Assembly (NCBI GenBank): GCA_030674915.1 | Contig: JASXSV010000009.1 | Location: forward strand, 1 to 64,000 | Length of the DNA stretch: 64,000 nucleotides | Reading direction: 5' to 3' | Origin: Candidatus Endonucleibacter bathymodioli | Lineage (GTDB): Bacteria > Pseudomonadota > Gammaproteobacteria > Pseudomonadales > Endozoicomonadaceae | Shown: positions 46,459 to 56,807 of the stretch, in pieces | Layout of the letters: every line of letters begins with the position of its first letter | Numbering within the stretch: position 1 is the stretch's first letter | Translations under genes and position numbers: made by a program | Notes under the pieces: generated by a model | Databases searched by the model: none | The model's input: the letters and a program-made list of their open reading frames with translations, nothing else | Told to the model about the DNA's origin: nothing

Positions 46459-48633
46459 ATGAGTTCTACTTCTTTTTCTTTATTTGCAAGCTGTCCCAAG
46501 GGGTTGGAGTCTTTACTTGCTCAAGAATTAGCTCAACTTAAGGTCGAAAGCATTAAGGAGACTGTGGCTGGCGTCAGTTTTGAAGGTAGCATGGAGCTAG
46601 CTTACCGATCCTGTTTATGGTCTCGCCTTGCTAGCCGGATATTATTTCGCCTAGATAAAGTAACAGCCTCTACTCGCGAAAATCTCTACAACGGTGTGCA
46701 AAAAATTGACTGGAGCGATCATTTTGGTGAGCTAGACAGTTTCCGTGTAGATTTTTCGGGTATAATGCCAAGCATTCAGCATAGCCTATATGGCGCTCAG
46801 GTAGTAAAGGATGCCATTGTTGATCAGTTTAGAGATCGTTTTGGTTGGCGCCCAGCGGTTAATGTTACTAAACCGGATATTAAAGTTAATGTGCATGCCC
46901 GAAATGAAACCGCTTACATCTCCATTGACCTCTCAGGTCAGAGTTTACACCAGAGGGGATACCGTCTGGAAGCTGGAGAGGCTCCCCTGAAAGAAAATTT
47001 GGCCGCTGCTATTTTGTTAAGAGCAGGTTGGCCAGAAATAGCAAAACAAGGCAAAGCACTTGTTGATCCTTTGTGTGGTTCCGGTACTTTTCTTATTGAA
47101 GGAGCAATGATGGCTGCAGATATTGCTCCTGGACTACTTAGGACTCGTTATGGTTTTGATAAATGGTTAGGGCATATACCGCAAATTTGGCTTACAGTAC
47201 TGACAGAAGCCAAGGAGCGAAGGACTGCGGGACTTGCCAGCAAGCTGCCTGCTATTGTAGGTTATGATGGGGCCCCTAAAGTGATTGGTCAAGCCCGAGC
47301 AAATATTGAGCGAGCCGGTGTGAAATCCATTGTCTCAGTAAAACAACAGGAATTGACCAGTCTAGCATTCGACAATATGGAGCAAGGATTAATAGTAACA
47401 AACCCTCCTTACGGTGAAAGGTTGGGCAATGAAGATAGCTTGGTTTATTTTTACCGACATTTAGGCGAAAATCTGAAAAACCAATGTGCGGGTTGGCAGG
47501 CAGCAATATTCAGCGGATCACCAGAACTATGCCGTAACATGGGGTTAACTCCTAGAAAACAGTATTCATTATTTAACGGCAGGCTACCGTGCAAACTGTT
47601 TTTGTATGATATTCATGACCGTAAGCCAGAAGCTATCAGGCCCATTAAAGAGACACAAAAGCCTGTTTTTTTAGGCTCTCCCGGCGCCATGATGCTTGCT
47701 AACCGTTTAACGAAAAACTTGCGAGTGCTGGGTAAATGGGCACGAAAGCAGGGTATTGAGTGTTATCGTCTTTATGATGCAGATATGCCTGAGTATGCAA
47801 GTGCTATAGACATCTATGGGGATTGGGCTCATGTACAGGAATACTCTGCCCCTTCGTCTATTGATCCAGAAAAAGCACAGCAACGGCTACAAGAAACTCT
47901 ATTAGTAATTGCAAATGTACTGGGCATTCCCCAAAGTCATGTGGTCTGCAAACGCCGTGAGCGTCAATCTGGCACCAATCAATATCGTAGGCAAGCAGAA
48001 ACAGACGAGATGCTGGAGGTTAAAGAAGGTAATTGTCACTTACTTGTTAACCTTAAAGATTATCTAGATACGGGCTTATTTTTGGATCATAGGTTAATAC
48101 GCCAACGAATTTATCGGGAAGCTGAAGGCAAGGATTTTCTTAACCTGTTTTGCTATACCGCAACAGCTTCTGTGCACGCAGGTGTCGGTGGTGCCGCTAG
48201 CACTACCAGTGTAGACATGTCAAACAACTACCTGCTGTGGGGGCGTAAAAACTTATCTTTAAACGGCCTTAGTGATAGAAAACATAGGCTAGAGCGCGCA
48301 AACTGTATGGAATGGCTAGAATCAGAAAAGCGTCAGTATGACTTTATCTTTATGGATCCCCCTACCTTTTCTAATTCTAAACGTATGAAAGAAGACTTCG
48401 ACGTACAAAGAGATCATGGTAAGTTGATTGAATTAGCCATGCTTCGTTTGCGTAAAGGGGGTACATTGTATTTTTCTAACAATTTCAGGGAATTTAAGTT
48501 GAATGGCACTATGGAGAAAAAGAATGATGTACTAGAAATAACATCATCTACTATTGATAAGGACTTCAAGAGAAAGCGAAGTATCCATCGTAGCTGGGCT
48601 ATTTGCCACAGCTCACCCAGCTTTAAGGTGTAA
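46459..48633 (+). CDS. rlmL: 23S rRNA methyltransferase RlmKL
   Basis: The 724-residue two-domain enzyme methylates 23S rRNA (m2G2445 by the N-terminal part, m7G2069 by the C-terminal part in E. coli). It starts FSLFASCPKGLESLLAQEL, then a THUMP domain (about 55-165). The first methyltransferase has LVDPLCGSGTFLIEGAMMA and NPPYGER (from residue 315). The second has FLNLFCYTATASVHAG and MDPPTFSNSKRM (near residue 635). The last codons and the stop (AAG GTG TAA) are supplied by a dispersed palindromic element, so the C-terminus may have been altered. Confidence 0.96.
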   Translation: MSSTSFSLFASCPKGLESLLAQELAQLKVESIKETVAGVSFEGSMELAYRSCLWSRLASRILFRLDKVTASTRENLYNGVQKIDWSDHFGELDSFRVDFSGIMPSIQHSLYGAQVVKDAIVDQFRDRFGWRPAVNVTKPDIKVNVHARNETAYISIDLSGQSLHQRGYRLEAGEAPLKENLAAAILLRAGWPEIAKQGKALVDPLCGSGTFLIEGAMMAADIAPGLLRTRYGFDKWLGHIPQIWLTVLTEAKERRTAGLASKLPAIVGYDGAPKVIGQARANIERAGVKSIVSVKQQELTSLAFDNMEQGLIVTNPPYGERLGNEDSLVYFYRHLGENLKNQCAGWQAAIFSGSPELCRNMGLTPRKQYSLFNGRLPCKLFLYDIHDRKPEAIRPIKETQKPVFLGSPGAMMLANRLTKNLRVLGKWARKQGIECYRLYDADMPEYASAIDIYGDWAHVQEYSAPSSIDPEKAQQRLQETLLVIANVLGIPQSHVVCKRRERQSGTNQYRRQAETDEMLEVKEGNCHLLVNLKDYLDTGLFLDHRLIRQRIYREAEGKDFLNLFCYTATASVHAGVGGAASTTSVDMSNNYLLWGRKNLSLNGLSDRKHRLERANCMEWLESEKRQYDFIFMDPPTFSNSKRMKEDFDVQRDHGKLIELAMLRLRKGGTLYFSNNFREFKLNGTMEKKNDVLEITSSTIDKDFKRKRSIHRSWAICHSSPSFKV

Positions 48634-48728
48634 GGTTGTGAACTTTTTTCACTCACCACAATCACCTTCTACCTTAAGACTCACGGGCATTCTCTAGTTT
48701 GTAGCCTACTAACATAATCAATGGTACT
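48624..48728 (+). repeat. Dispersed palindromic element overlapping the rlmKL stop
   Basis: TTAAGGTGTAAGGTTGTGAA, TCACTCACCACAATCACC, AAGACTCACGGGCATTCTCT and AATCAATGG in order. The terminal repeat encodes the last two codons and the stop of rlmKL. Confidence 0.65.
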
Positions 48729-48744
48729 AGTTAAAACAGATAGA

Positions 48745-48809
<65 letters not shown>

Positions 48810-48908
48810 AACAGGCATTATTTATGGTATAATGCCGAATATTATTTTTATATTCAAAACCTTTGATCTGACATGAGATCAAAAGCCATTTAATGTGTGA
48901 GTGGAGAC

Positions 48909-48990
48909 GAACTAGCTAAGCCCCATGATCCTACCAAGAGTCGTAGGCGGCTAAGGGAAGTAAGAGAAGTCCACAACCTCACACAAAGGT
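48909..48990 (-). repeat. Dispersed palindromic element, inverted partial copy
   Basis: GCTAAGCCCCATGATC, then GAAGTAAGAGAAGTCCACAA and CCTCACACAAAGG read as the reverse complement of the element. It lies just before lolC. Confidence 0.6.
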
Positions 48991-49024
48991 AATGGGCATA
49001 CTTAAAAGCGGCGAATACAACTCT

Positions 49025-50269
49025 ATGTTCAAACCCATACCTTTATTTATCGGATTACGCTATACCCGTGCCAAGAGAAGGAATCACTTTATTTCCTTTA
49101 TTTCTGCTACCTCAATACTAGGTTTAACGCTGGGTGTTTGTGTGTTAATAATAGTTCTCTCGGTCATGAATGGCTTTGACCGTGAATTGAAACAACGAAT
49201 TCTGGGCATGGTCGCCCATGCAACCATTACCTCGCCCCAAGGGGAGCTGCACGGCTGGCAAGATATGTTAAAAACCATTCCTGAAGTGCCAGGCGTAGTA
49301 GCCGTTGCTCCGTTTATTGATGCTCAGGGTATGTTAGTTAATAACGGTGAAGTAAAGGGGGTTATGGTTTACGGCATTGACCCTGCTTATGAAAAAAATG
49401 TTTCTATCCTCAACGACCACATGGTTCAGGGAGCTTTGGAAGACCTCAAGCCTGGCGAGTTTGATATGGTTATTGGTGGGTTGCTGGCTCAGGCTCTAGG
49501 AGTTGGTATTGGCGATAAGGTAGCCTTGGTTTTGCCTGAGGCTAACATTAATCTTGCCGGCATTTTTCCTCGTCTAAAACGTTTTCGTGTTGCCGGCATT
49601 TTTGCTGTGGGAGCTGATCTTGATAGTAATCTGGCCTATATCCATATTAAGGATGCTGCCCGATTAATGCGAGTGTCTGAGGGTGCTTCAGGTATTCGTT
49701 TAAAAATGAAAGATTTGTTCGATGCACCCAAGCTAGCTTGGGATGTAGCAATGCAATTACCTGGCCGTTATTACGTACAAGACTGGACACGCACCCACGG
49801 TCGTCTTTTCCAAGCAATTCAAATGGAAAAAACAATGATAGGACTTTTATTAATACTGATTGTCGCTGTGGCGGCTTTTAATATTGTGTCTACTCTTGTA
49901 ATGGTTGTGACGGATAAACAAGGAGATATTGCTATTTTAAGAACTTTCGGCGCCAGCCCCAGAACAATTATGGGAATATTTATGGTGCAGGGTTCTTTAA
50001 TAGGAATAACTGGTACGGTTGCAGGAGTGCTGCTTGGAGTAATATCGGCTTTGAATATACCGGAGATAGTTAGTTGGATTGAGGGTGTTTTTGATGTCCA
50101 TTTCCTGAGTCCAGATGTGTACTTTATTAGCTATTTGCCGTCACACCTTATGTGGCAGGACGTTATCGCTATTAGTGTATCAGGGTTAGTAATGAGTTTT
50201 TTAGCTACCATTTATCCCGCTTGGAGAGCGTCTCGAGTCCAGCCTGTGGTGGCCTTACGCTATGAGTAA
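49025..50269 (+). CDS. lolC: Lipoprotein-releasing ABC transporter permease LolC/E
   Basis: The 414-residue inner-membrane protein extracts lipoproteins from the inner membrane for delivery to LolA. The start [20 protein letters not shown] matches the family opening; an upstream ATG at 48992 would add residues not seen in relatives. It has an N-terminal membrane segment (about 25-50), a large periplasmic domain, and three C-terminal segments starting [20 protein letters not shown]. It ends ...VVALRYE as family members do. The lolD start overlaps its end by 8 bases. No second permease gene follows, unlike the usual lolCDE set. Confidence 0.93.
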   Translation: MFKPIPLFIGLRYTRAKRRNHFISFISATSILGLTLGVCVLIIVLSVMNGFDRELKQRILGMVAHATITSPQGELHGWQDMLKTIPEVPGVVAVAPFIDAQGMLVNNGEVKGVMVYGIDPAYEKNVSILNDHMVQGALEDLKPGEFDMVIGGLLAQALGVGIGDKVALVLPEANINLAGIFPRLKRFRVAGIFAVGADLDSNLAYIHIKDAARLMRVSEGASGIRLKMKDLFDAPKLAWDVAMQLPGRYYVQDWTRTHGRLFQAIQMEKTMIGLLLILIVAVAAFNIVSTLVMVVTDKQGDIAILRTFGASPRTIMGIFMVQGSLIGITGTVAGVLLGVISALNIPEIVSWIEGVFDVHFLSPDVYFISYLPSHLMWQDVIAISVSGLVMSFLATIYPAWRASRVQPVVALRYE

Positions 50270-50954
50270 TATTAATGTTCCTGTGCTTGAGTGTCGTTCT
50301 CTGGCAAAATGGTATGATGAAGGCCCTGAAAAGATTAAAGTCCTCAGTAATCTTAACTTTTCCATATTCTCATCTGAACGAGTGGCTGTTGTGGGGGCTT
50401 CCGGCTCGGGTAAAAGTACGCTATTACAATTACTTGCAGGTTTGGATGAACCCACATCCGGCAGTGTTAGTATTTGCGGCATGGATATTGCGACGCTTAG
50501 TGACCATAAAAAAGATATTATGCGGAATCGGCATTTGGGTTTTGTTTATCAATTTCATCATCTTTTACCGGAGTTTACAGCCCGTGAAAATGTGGCTATG
50601 CCCTTATTGCTTCGAAAAGAGGTATCGACAAAAAATGCCGGACAACGATCAGAAGAAATGCTAAATGCGGTGGGTTTATCTAAGCGTACCAACCATAAGC
50701 CTTCTGAGTTATCCGGCGGCGAGCGCCAGCGAGTTGCTATTGCAAGAGCCTTGGTTACTCAGCCTAATTTGGTCCTAATGGATGAGCCAACAGGTAATCT
50801 TGATCTCCATACAGCGAATAAAATTCATGACCTGATGACATCTTTAAGCAAAGAATTAACGACCAGTTTCATTGTTGTTACACATGATATGCAACTAGCA
50901 GGACAAATGGATCATTCTTATCGACTTTGGAATGGAGAACTAACCTATGAGTAG
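50262..50954 (+). CDS. lolD: Lipoprotein-releasing ABC transporter ATPase LolD
   Basis: The 230-residue ATPase powers lipoprotein release with LolC/E. Walker A is GASGSGKST (45-53), the signature is [15 protein letters not shown], Walker B is [12 protein letters not shown], and the switch His is in VVTHDMQLA. It is translationally coupled to lolC. The next gene on this strand is missing: 240 bases later the minus-strand array of secreted proteins begins. Confidence 0.96.
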   Translation: MSNINVPVLECRSLAKWYDEGPEKIKVLSNLNFSIFSSERVAVVGASGSGKSTLLQLLAGLDEPTSGSVSICGMDIATLSDHKKDIMRNRHLGFVYQFHHLLPEFTARENVAMPLLLRKEVSTKNAGQRSEEMLNAVGLSKRTNHKPSELSGGERQRVAIARALVTQPNLVLMDEPTGNLDLHTANKIHDLMTSLSKELTTSFIVVTHDMQLAGQMDHSYRLWNGELTYE

Positions 50955-51094
50955 TTTAATGTCTAACACAAAAATACCATTTTGCTTCCCATGTCAGTGA
51001 AGTAGGAATTATCATGGTAATGTTTTATAAAGTTATATTTATTTTAGAATTATTATTCGTGAAGAAGAGACCATTGATGCTTAAGAGCAGTATC

Positions 51095-51205
51095 CACCTC
51101 TTATTAGAAGCGGATATTATTGACTATTCTCACTCACCCACAGTCACCCTCTAATCCTAGACTCATGTGGCCTCTTTCGTTTGCCACCTATGCATCATTT
51201 CCGCA
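51095..51205 (+). repeat. Dispersed palindromic element at the 3' end of paralogue B1
   Basis: TATTGACTATTCTCACTCAC, CTAGACTCATGTGGCCTC and CGTTTGCCACCTATGCATC in order. Its right end touches the stop codon of B1. Confidence 0.65.
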
Positions 51206-52412
51206 ATATTAAAGTCCTAAATGAATTAAAGATATAACCTGTCATCCCAACACCAGTCTTAAAAGTATGCTTAATTCTGCTTACGGGTAAGGATTGGCGT
51301 TCCGGTATCTTACTTAACAAAGCCTTTATGTCTGTTTCAAAACTAGAATTAGAACTAGTTAACCAATATAACTCAGGCGTTATTAAAGTTCTTATTGTTA
51401 TATCCTCTATATTTTTGATTAAAATAAAGTCTAAACATATGCCTCGGATATTGCTTACTGCCTGTAGTGAAAAACCTGTGATGTTTGTACAAACACTTTC
51501 GCTCAGCACATCAAGCTTAGATTCGTAATAATCATCCATATTTATGTGTTTAAGCATCATGTTAAAACATGCTTGATCTTGATATTTATCACCCAATACG
51601 CTGTCTGAACACATACATCGTATTACTTCACTGATACTAACAAAATAATTATATTGATTAGATAATTCAGGAGTCAGTGCCGTATTCTTTAAATCATATA
51701 ATAAATAATGTTCACGTGATTCTACATACGAAACTAGACAAAAAGCAACCACAAGAGAATGTAAGATTACACGCTCCCATCTTGCCCTAGGAGCCCTTTC
51801 TCCGTAGACGCTACACCATCGAGTAAGTGCATACCTACAAGAAGCAATCAGCGCATTGTTTTCCTGATCGCACCTGATACTTTCGTTATCAGTATCAAAA
51901 GGACTTACCACAAAACGTATAAAGTGTGTTATTTCAGAAAGTTCTTGCGTAGTAAATGGACAGAATTCTATATTTAATTCAGAGATATTATCCATACCGA
52001 TTTGGCGCATGCTACTTACCTCACTAATAAATGTGTTGTTACCGCAGATTGACATGGACAATCCTTCCATTATCTTTGCTTTTATCTCTGCATTCAATGC
52101 AATGATTGAATCTCGGTTTGGCTCAGCTATATTGTAATTATTAGGTATATGCATATTAATGTAGTTCAAACCATGCGCCAACTCATTCAAAAAACCTAAC
52201 AATTGCACTTCATCGCCTGAACATGACTTTTTATTATAAAGATCACTGTCTGGGCAAACGTAAATATGATTTCCGGTATTCCCTTCATTTTTTTCTAAAT
52301 TGCATTGGCAATAATCATCATCTCCTCCTGCCATGACTGGGTTGAACATTATGGTCGTTAAAAAAAATGTTCCGAATGCAAGAAGCACTTTGTATAGTTA
52401 AATATTTAACAT
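51195..52412 (-). pseudogene. Secreted Cys-rich paralogue B1 with a stop in the signal peptide
   Basis: It is a member of the five-gene B family. From the family start (ATG at 52412) the reading is M-L-N-I-stop: the fifth codon is TAA (52398-52400) where siblings have AAA. After that the frame is open for 397 codons from a GTG at 52388, with MAGGDDDYCQCN, HIYVCPDSDLY, LGFLNELAHGL and the C-terminal TLITPELYWLTSSNSSFETD. If translated from GTG, a shortened hydrophobic leader would remain, so the protein may still be exported. It is either a recent pseudogene or expressed at low level. Its overall sequence has also diverged more from B2-B4. Confidence 0.7.
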
Positions 52413-52477
52413 AAATATACCGTTTTGTTATCTAAGTAAGAGTCAAGAGACCATTGATGTTTAAGAGCAATATACCA

Positions 52478-52585
52478 CCCTTAGAAGCATGATGTTATTT
52501 ACTATTCTCACTCACCGCAGCCACCTACTAAGCCTAAACTCATGGGCTTAGCTCGTTTATATCCTATTCACACATTCACTGGCGA
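52478..52585 (+). repeat. Dispersed palindromic element at the 3' end of B2
   Basis: CTTAGAAGCATGATGTTATT, TCACTCACCGCAGCCACC, CTAAACTCATGGGCTTAGCT and TTCACACATTCACTGG in order. The B2 stop codon is within the right terminal repeat. Confidence 0.65.
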
Positions 52586-53817
52586 GCCACAAAATCAATA
52601 ACATTCTCCATGAAAAAATCAATTAGCGCAGCACATATCACCATACCAATCTCAACACCTGCTTTAAAAAAAACAGCCATTATATCTGAGATTCGTACCG
52701 CTAGAGGAATACTACTTAACAAAACCTTCACATCTTTTTCAAAATTCACTGTAGAGCTATCTAACCAATATAACCCAGGCGTTATTAAAGTTCTTATTTT
52801 TGTATCCTCTCCATCTTTTATTACAATAAAGTCTAAAAACGTTTTGCGAGAGATGCTTCGTGACTGTAGTATAAAACCAGATATATTACCAAAAACCATG
52901 TTCCTCAGCTCATCAAGGTTATCTTCGTAGTCATCTATTTCAATGAAGCTATGCACCATCTTAACATCTTCTTCCCTTAGATAGCTTGTATTTAATACAT
53001 TATCTGAGTATCTATCTTTTAGTGATTGCATTATACTCAAAAAATAGTTATATTGAGTAGATAATTTAGAAGTAGAATCCATTTTATTTACATTGTTTGC
53101 TACATAACATTCACATTTTTCTACATACGGAAGCAAACAAAAAGCTATCACAAGAGCATGGAAGATTATACGTTCCTGTTTTGTCGTGGGCGCCTTTTTT
53201 CCGTAGACGCTACACCATCTATCAAGTGCACATTTACAAGCGAACATCAGTATCTTATATTCGAAATCGTCTCTAATATTTTCACTACTCATACTAAAAG
53301 GACTTACCACACAACACGTAAAATATATTATTTCAGACAATTCTTGCGTCGACAGAGGACATAATTCGATATCTAACACCGATATCTTCTCCATAACCAT
53401 TTGGCGTACGCTATTTACATATCTCATAAATATATTCTGACTACAGATTGACATGCATAAGTCTCCCCTCATATTTTCTTTTATATTTGTATGTAATGCA
53501 ATTATTGCAGCTTGGTCTGGAGTAGCTATTTTTTCATTTGTCGCCATAGCCTCATATAATTCAGCTTCCCCCAAATCTTCCGTCAACTGTTCTAAAAATC
53601 CTGACAGTTGCACTTCTTCATTTAAACATAACTCTTTATCATACATATTACTGCTTGGGCAAAGATAAATATGATTACTAGAATTCCTCTCACTTTTTTC
53701 TAAATTGCATTGACAGTAATCATCGTCTCCACCTGCCATGACTGGGTTGAACATGATGGTAGTTAAAAAAAATATTCCGAATTCAAGAAGAACTTTGATT
53801 AGTTTGATATTTAACAT
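52576..53817 (-). CDS. Secreted Cys-rich paralogue B2
   Basis: The 413-residue protein begins with MLNIKLIKVLLEFGIFFLTT, a signal peptide ending near VMA, then AGGDDDYCQCNLEKSERN. The N-terminal domain has five spaced Cys (C-x-C, HIYLC, KELC and others) and QLSGFLEQLTEDLG. The middle has ALDRWCSVYGKKAPTTKQER, a block shared by all copies, and LSTQYNYFLSIM. The C-terminal part has FLDFIVIKDGEDTKIRTLIT, PGLYWLDSSTVNFEKDVKVL and a hydrophobic end (about 385-405) that could be a membrane segment. No known family was recognised. No ribosome site is evident before the ATG. Disulfide-stabilised secreted protein is the inference. Confidence 0.75.
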   Translation of the reverse strand: MLNIKLIKVLLEFGIFFLTTIMFNPVMAGGDDDYCQCNLEKSERNSSNHIYLCPSSNMYDKELCLNEEVQLSGFLEQLTEDLGEAELYEAMATNEKIATPDQAAIIALHTNIKENMRGDLCMSICSQNIFMRYVNSVRQMVMEKISVLDIELCPLSTQELSEIIYFTCCVVSPFSMSSENIRDDFEYKILMFACKCALDRWCSVYGKKAPTTKQERIIFHALVIAFCLLPYVEKCECYVANNVNKMDSTSKLSTQYNYFLSIMQSLKDRYSDNVLNTSYLREEDVKMVHSFIEIDDYEDNLDELRNMVFGNISGFILQSRSISRKTFLDFIVIKDGEDTKIRTLITPGLYWLDSSTVNFEKDVKVLLSSIPLAVRISDIMAVFFKAGVEIGMVICAALIDFFMENVIDFVARQ

Positions 53818-53929
53818 AAGCGCACCAATTTGTTATCTAGGCCAGTAAAGAGGCTATTATAATTAAAATATTTTATAAAGTAACATTTATTTTAGAATAG
53901 TCTTAGTAAAGAAGAGGCTATTGATACTT

Positions 53930-54030
53930 AAGAGCAATATACCCTTAGAATCACGATATTGTTTACTATGCTCACTAACCCCAATCACCTACTAATCTTA
54001 GACTCATGGGGCTTATCTAGTTTATCACCT
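53930..54030 (+). repeat. Dispersed palindromic element at the 3' end of B3
   Basis: CTATGCTCACTAACCCCAAT, CACCTACTAATCTTAGACTC, ATGGGGCTTATCTAGTTTAT in order. The right end has been expanded into an 8-base tandem repeat. Confidence 0.65.
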
Positions 54031-54080
54031 ATTCATACATTCATACATTCATACATTCATACATTCATACATTCATACAT
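54031..54080 (+). repeat. 8-base tandem repeat (ATTCATAC)n
   Basis: About six units directly touch the stop codon of B3. The unit resembles the right end (CACATTCAT) of the neighbouring palindromic element and probably grew from it. Confidence 0.9.
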
Positions 54081-55352
54081 TCACTCATGAACCTCAAAAT
54101 CAACAAAATCAACAAAATCACCACGAATATAATCCATTAGCGCATCCCATACCACCAGACCTAACACCATACTTATCTCAATACCTATTTTAAAAAAAGA
54201 TATTATTTTGTCTAAAAGTGTCGATGATTCTGGAATGTTACTTAACAAAACCTTTATATCTTTTTCAAAACTCAATGTAGAGCTAGTTAACCAATATAAC
54301 CCAGGAGTTATTAAAGTTCTTATTTTTGTATCCTCTCCATCTTTGATTACAATAAAGTCTAAAAATGTTCTTCGAGAGTTGCTTATTGCCCGTTGCACAT
54401 AGCCATAGCCATAGCCATTACCACAAACCATGTCTCTCAGCTCATCAAGGTTATTTTCGTAATAATCATCCACTTCGATCAAGCTAGGCGTTATATTACA
54501 ACCTTCTTCAGCTTGATATTTTGTATCTAATAAAATGTCTGAGTACCTATTTTTTAGTATGCACATAATACTAACAAAATAGTTATATTGATTAGATAAT
54601 TCAGAAGTCAGCTTCGCTTTATTCGCATTGTGTACTATATGATATTCACGTCTTTCTATATACGACACCAAATAAAAAGTTACCACAAGAGCATGGAAGA
54701 TTATACGCTCCTGTTTTGTTGTGGGAGCCTTTCCTCCGTAGGAGCTACACCACCTATTAAGCGCATGCCTACAAGCAAACATCAGTACCCCATTTTCAGT
54801 ATCGCTTATGATATTTTCACTCTCCATACAAAAAGGGCTTACCACACAACGTATGAAATATATTATTTCAGAAAGCTCTTGGGTAGAGAGTGGACATGAC
54901 TCGATATCTAACACAGATGCCTTATCCATAATCTTTTGGCGTATACTATTTACATCTCTCATAAATATATTCTGACTACAGCTTGATATGAATGAGCCTC
55001 CCCTCATATTTTCTTTTATATCTGCATGTAATGCAATTATTGCAGCTTGGTCTGGAGTAGCTATTTTTTCATTTGCCTCCATAGCCTCATATAATTCAGC
55101 TTTCCCCAAATCTTCCGTCAACTGCTCTAAAAATCCTGACAGTTGCACTTCTTCATTTAAACATAACTCTTTATCATACATATTATTGCTTGGACAAAGA
55201 TAAATATGATTACTAGCATTCCTCTCACTTTTTTCTAAATTGCATTGGCAATAATCATCGTCTCCCCCTGCCATAACTGAACTGTACAGCATAGTAGTTA
55301 TAAAGAATATTCCGAATGCAAGAAAAGCTTTGACTAGCTTAATATTTAACAT
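54081..55352 (-). CDS. Secreted Cys-rich paralogue B3
   Basis: The 423-residue protein has the signal peptide MLNIKLVKAFLAFGIFFITT and the mature start AGGDDDYCQCNLEKSERNAS. The family blocks are all present: HIYLCPSNNMYDKELC, QLSGFLEQLTEDLGKAELYE, HALNRWCSSYGGKAPTTKQE, LSNQYNYFVSIM, FIVIKDGEDTKIRTLITPGL. A short GYGYGY insertion is special to this copy. The C-terminus has an added acidic tail (GDFVDFVDFEVHE) after a hydrophobic stretch. It is very close to B2 and B4 in the N-terminal third and less so in the middle. No function is known. Confidence 0.75.
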   Translation of the reverse strand: MLNIKLVKAFLAFGIFFITTMLYSSVMAGGDDDYCQCNLEKSERNASNHIYLCPSNNMYDKELCLNEEVQLSGFLEQLTEDLGKAELYEAMEANEKIATPDQAAIIALHADIKENMRGGSFISSCSQNIFMRDVNSIRQKIMDKASVLDIESCPLSTQELSEIIYFIRCVVSPFCMESENIISDTENGVLMFACRHALNRWCSSYGGKAPTTKQERIIFHALVVTFYLVSYIERREYHIVHNANKAKLTSELSNQYNYFVSIMCILKNRYSDILLDTKYQAEEGCNITPSLIEVDDYYENNLDELRDMVCGNGYGYGYVQRAISNSRRTFLDFIVIKDGEDTKIRTLITPGLYWLTSSTLSFEKDIKVLLSNIPESSTLLDKIISFFKIGIEISMVLGLVVWDALMDYIRGDFVDFVDFEVHE

Positions 55353-55461
55353 AAGTATACCATTTGCTATCTAAGTAAGTGGCGGCCATTATAATGGAAT
55401 ATTTTATAAAGTTATAAATATTTTAGAATTATTCTTCGTGACGAAGAGACCATTGATACTT

Positions 55462-55580
55462 AAGAGCAGTATACCCCTTATAATCGTGATATTGTTTACT
55501 ATTCGCACTCACCCCAGTCACCTACTAATCATAGACTCATGGGGATTGAGCTTGTTTGCCGCCTACTCACACATTCATTG
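55462..55580 (+). repeat. Dispersed palindromic element at the 3' end of B4
   Basis: CTCACCCCAGTCACCTACTA, ATAGACTCATGGGGATTGAG and CCTACTCACACATTCATTGG in order. CCCCAGTC and GACTCATGGGG show the inner hairpin well. The B4 stop codon lies in the right terminal repeat. Confidence 0.75.
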
Positions 55581-56807
55581 GAGAGCCTCAAAATCAAGAA
55601 ATGCACCACGCATAAAAGCTATTGTACCAATACCTAAATCAATAACTGCTTCAAAAATAGAGATTATTCTGTCTGAAAATCGTGACGATTCTGGAATGCT
55701 ACTTAACAAAACCTTTATGTCTGATTCAAAACTCAATATAGAACTAGTTAACCAATATAACCCAGGAGTTATTAAAGTTTTTATTTTTGTACTACCTCCA
55801 CTTTTTATTACGATGAAATCTAAAAGTATTCTGCGACATCTGCTTCGTGACTGTAGTACAAAACCAGAGCTATTACCAAAAACCATGCGCCTCAGCTCAT
55901 CAAGGTTATCTTCGTAATAATCATCCACTTCAATAAAGCTAAGCATCATGTTAACATTTTCTGCACTTCGATATTTTGCATCTAATACACTGCCTGAGTA
56001 TCTATCTTTTAGTGATTGCATAATACTCAAAAAATAGTTATATTGATTAGATAATTCAGAAGTAGGATCAGTTCTATTCACATTATTTTCTACATAATAT
56101 TCACGTTGTTCTATATACGCAACCAAACAAAAAGCTACCACAATAGAATGGAAAATTACACGCTCCTCTTTTGTCTTGGGAGCATTTTCTCCGTAAATTA
56201 GACACCATCTACTAAGCGCATATCTACAAGAAACCATCAATATCTTATTTTCAGTATCGTCTATGATACTTTCACCATCCGTATTAAAAGGACTTACCAC
56301 ACAACGTATAAAATATAGTATTTCAGAAATCTCTTGCATAGAGAGTGGACATAATTCAATATCTAATACAGATATCTTCTCCATAACCTTTTGGCGTATG
56401 CTATTTACATCTCTCATAAATATATTCTTACTACAGATTGACATACATAAGTCTCCCCTCATACTTTCTTTTATATCTGTATGTAATGCAATTATTGCAG
56501 CTTGGTCTGGAATAGCTATTTTTTCATTTCTCTCCATAGCTTTATATAAGTCAGCTTTACCCAAATCTTCCGTCAACTGTTCTAAAAAGCCAGACAATTG
56601 CACCTCTCCATCTAAACATGACTCTGCATCATAAATATCACTATGTGGGCAAAAATAAATATGATTTCTGGCATTTCCATCACTTTTTCCTAAATTGCAT
56701 TGACAATAATCATCGTCCCCACCTGCCATGACTGAACTAATTATTATGGTCGTAAAAAAAACCATTCCCAGTGCAACAAGGACTTTGTATAGCTTAATAT
56801 TTAACAT
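55575..56807 (-). CDS. Secreted Cys-rich paralogue B4
   Basis: The 410-residue protein is called from the family start MLNIKLYKVLVALGMVFFTT at 56807; a frame open 13 codons further upstream is not conserved. The mature start AGGDDDYCQCNLGKSDGNA is followed by HIYFCPHSDIYDAESC, QLSGFLEQLTEDLGKADLYK, YALSRWCLIYGENAPKTKEE, LSNQYNYFLSIM and IKTLITPGLYWLTSSILSFE. The C-terminus FEALQ ends inside the palindromic element. Differences from B2 and B3 are scattered through the middle region. Confidence 0.75.
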   Translation of the reverse strand: MLNIKLYKVLVALGMVFFTTIIISSVMAGGDDDYCQCNLGKSDGNARNHIYFCPHSDIYDAESCLDGEVQLSGFLEQLTEDLGKADLYKAMERNEKIAIPDQAAIIALHTDIKESMRGDLCMSICSKNIFMRDVNSIRQKVMEKISVLDIELCPLSMQEISEILYFIRCVVSPFNTDGESIIDDTENKILMVSCRYALSRWCLIYGENAPKTKEERVIFHSIVVAFCLVAYIEQREYYVENNVNRTDPTSELSNQYNYFLSIMQSLKDRYSGSVLDAKYRSAENVNMMLSFIEVDDYYEDNLDELRRMVFGNSSGFVLQSRSRCRRILLDFIVIKSGGSTKIKTLITPGLYWLTSSILSFESDIKVLLSSIPESSRFSDRIISIFEAVIDLGIGTIAFMRGAFLDFEALQ

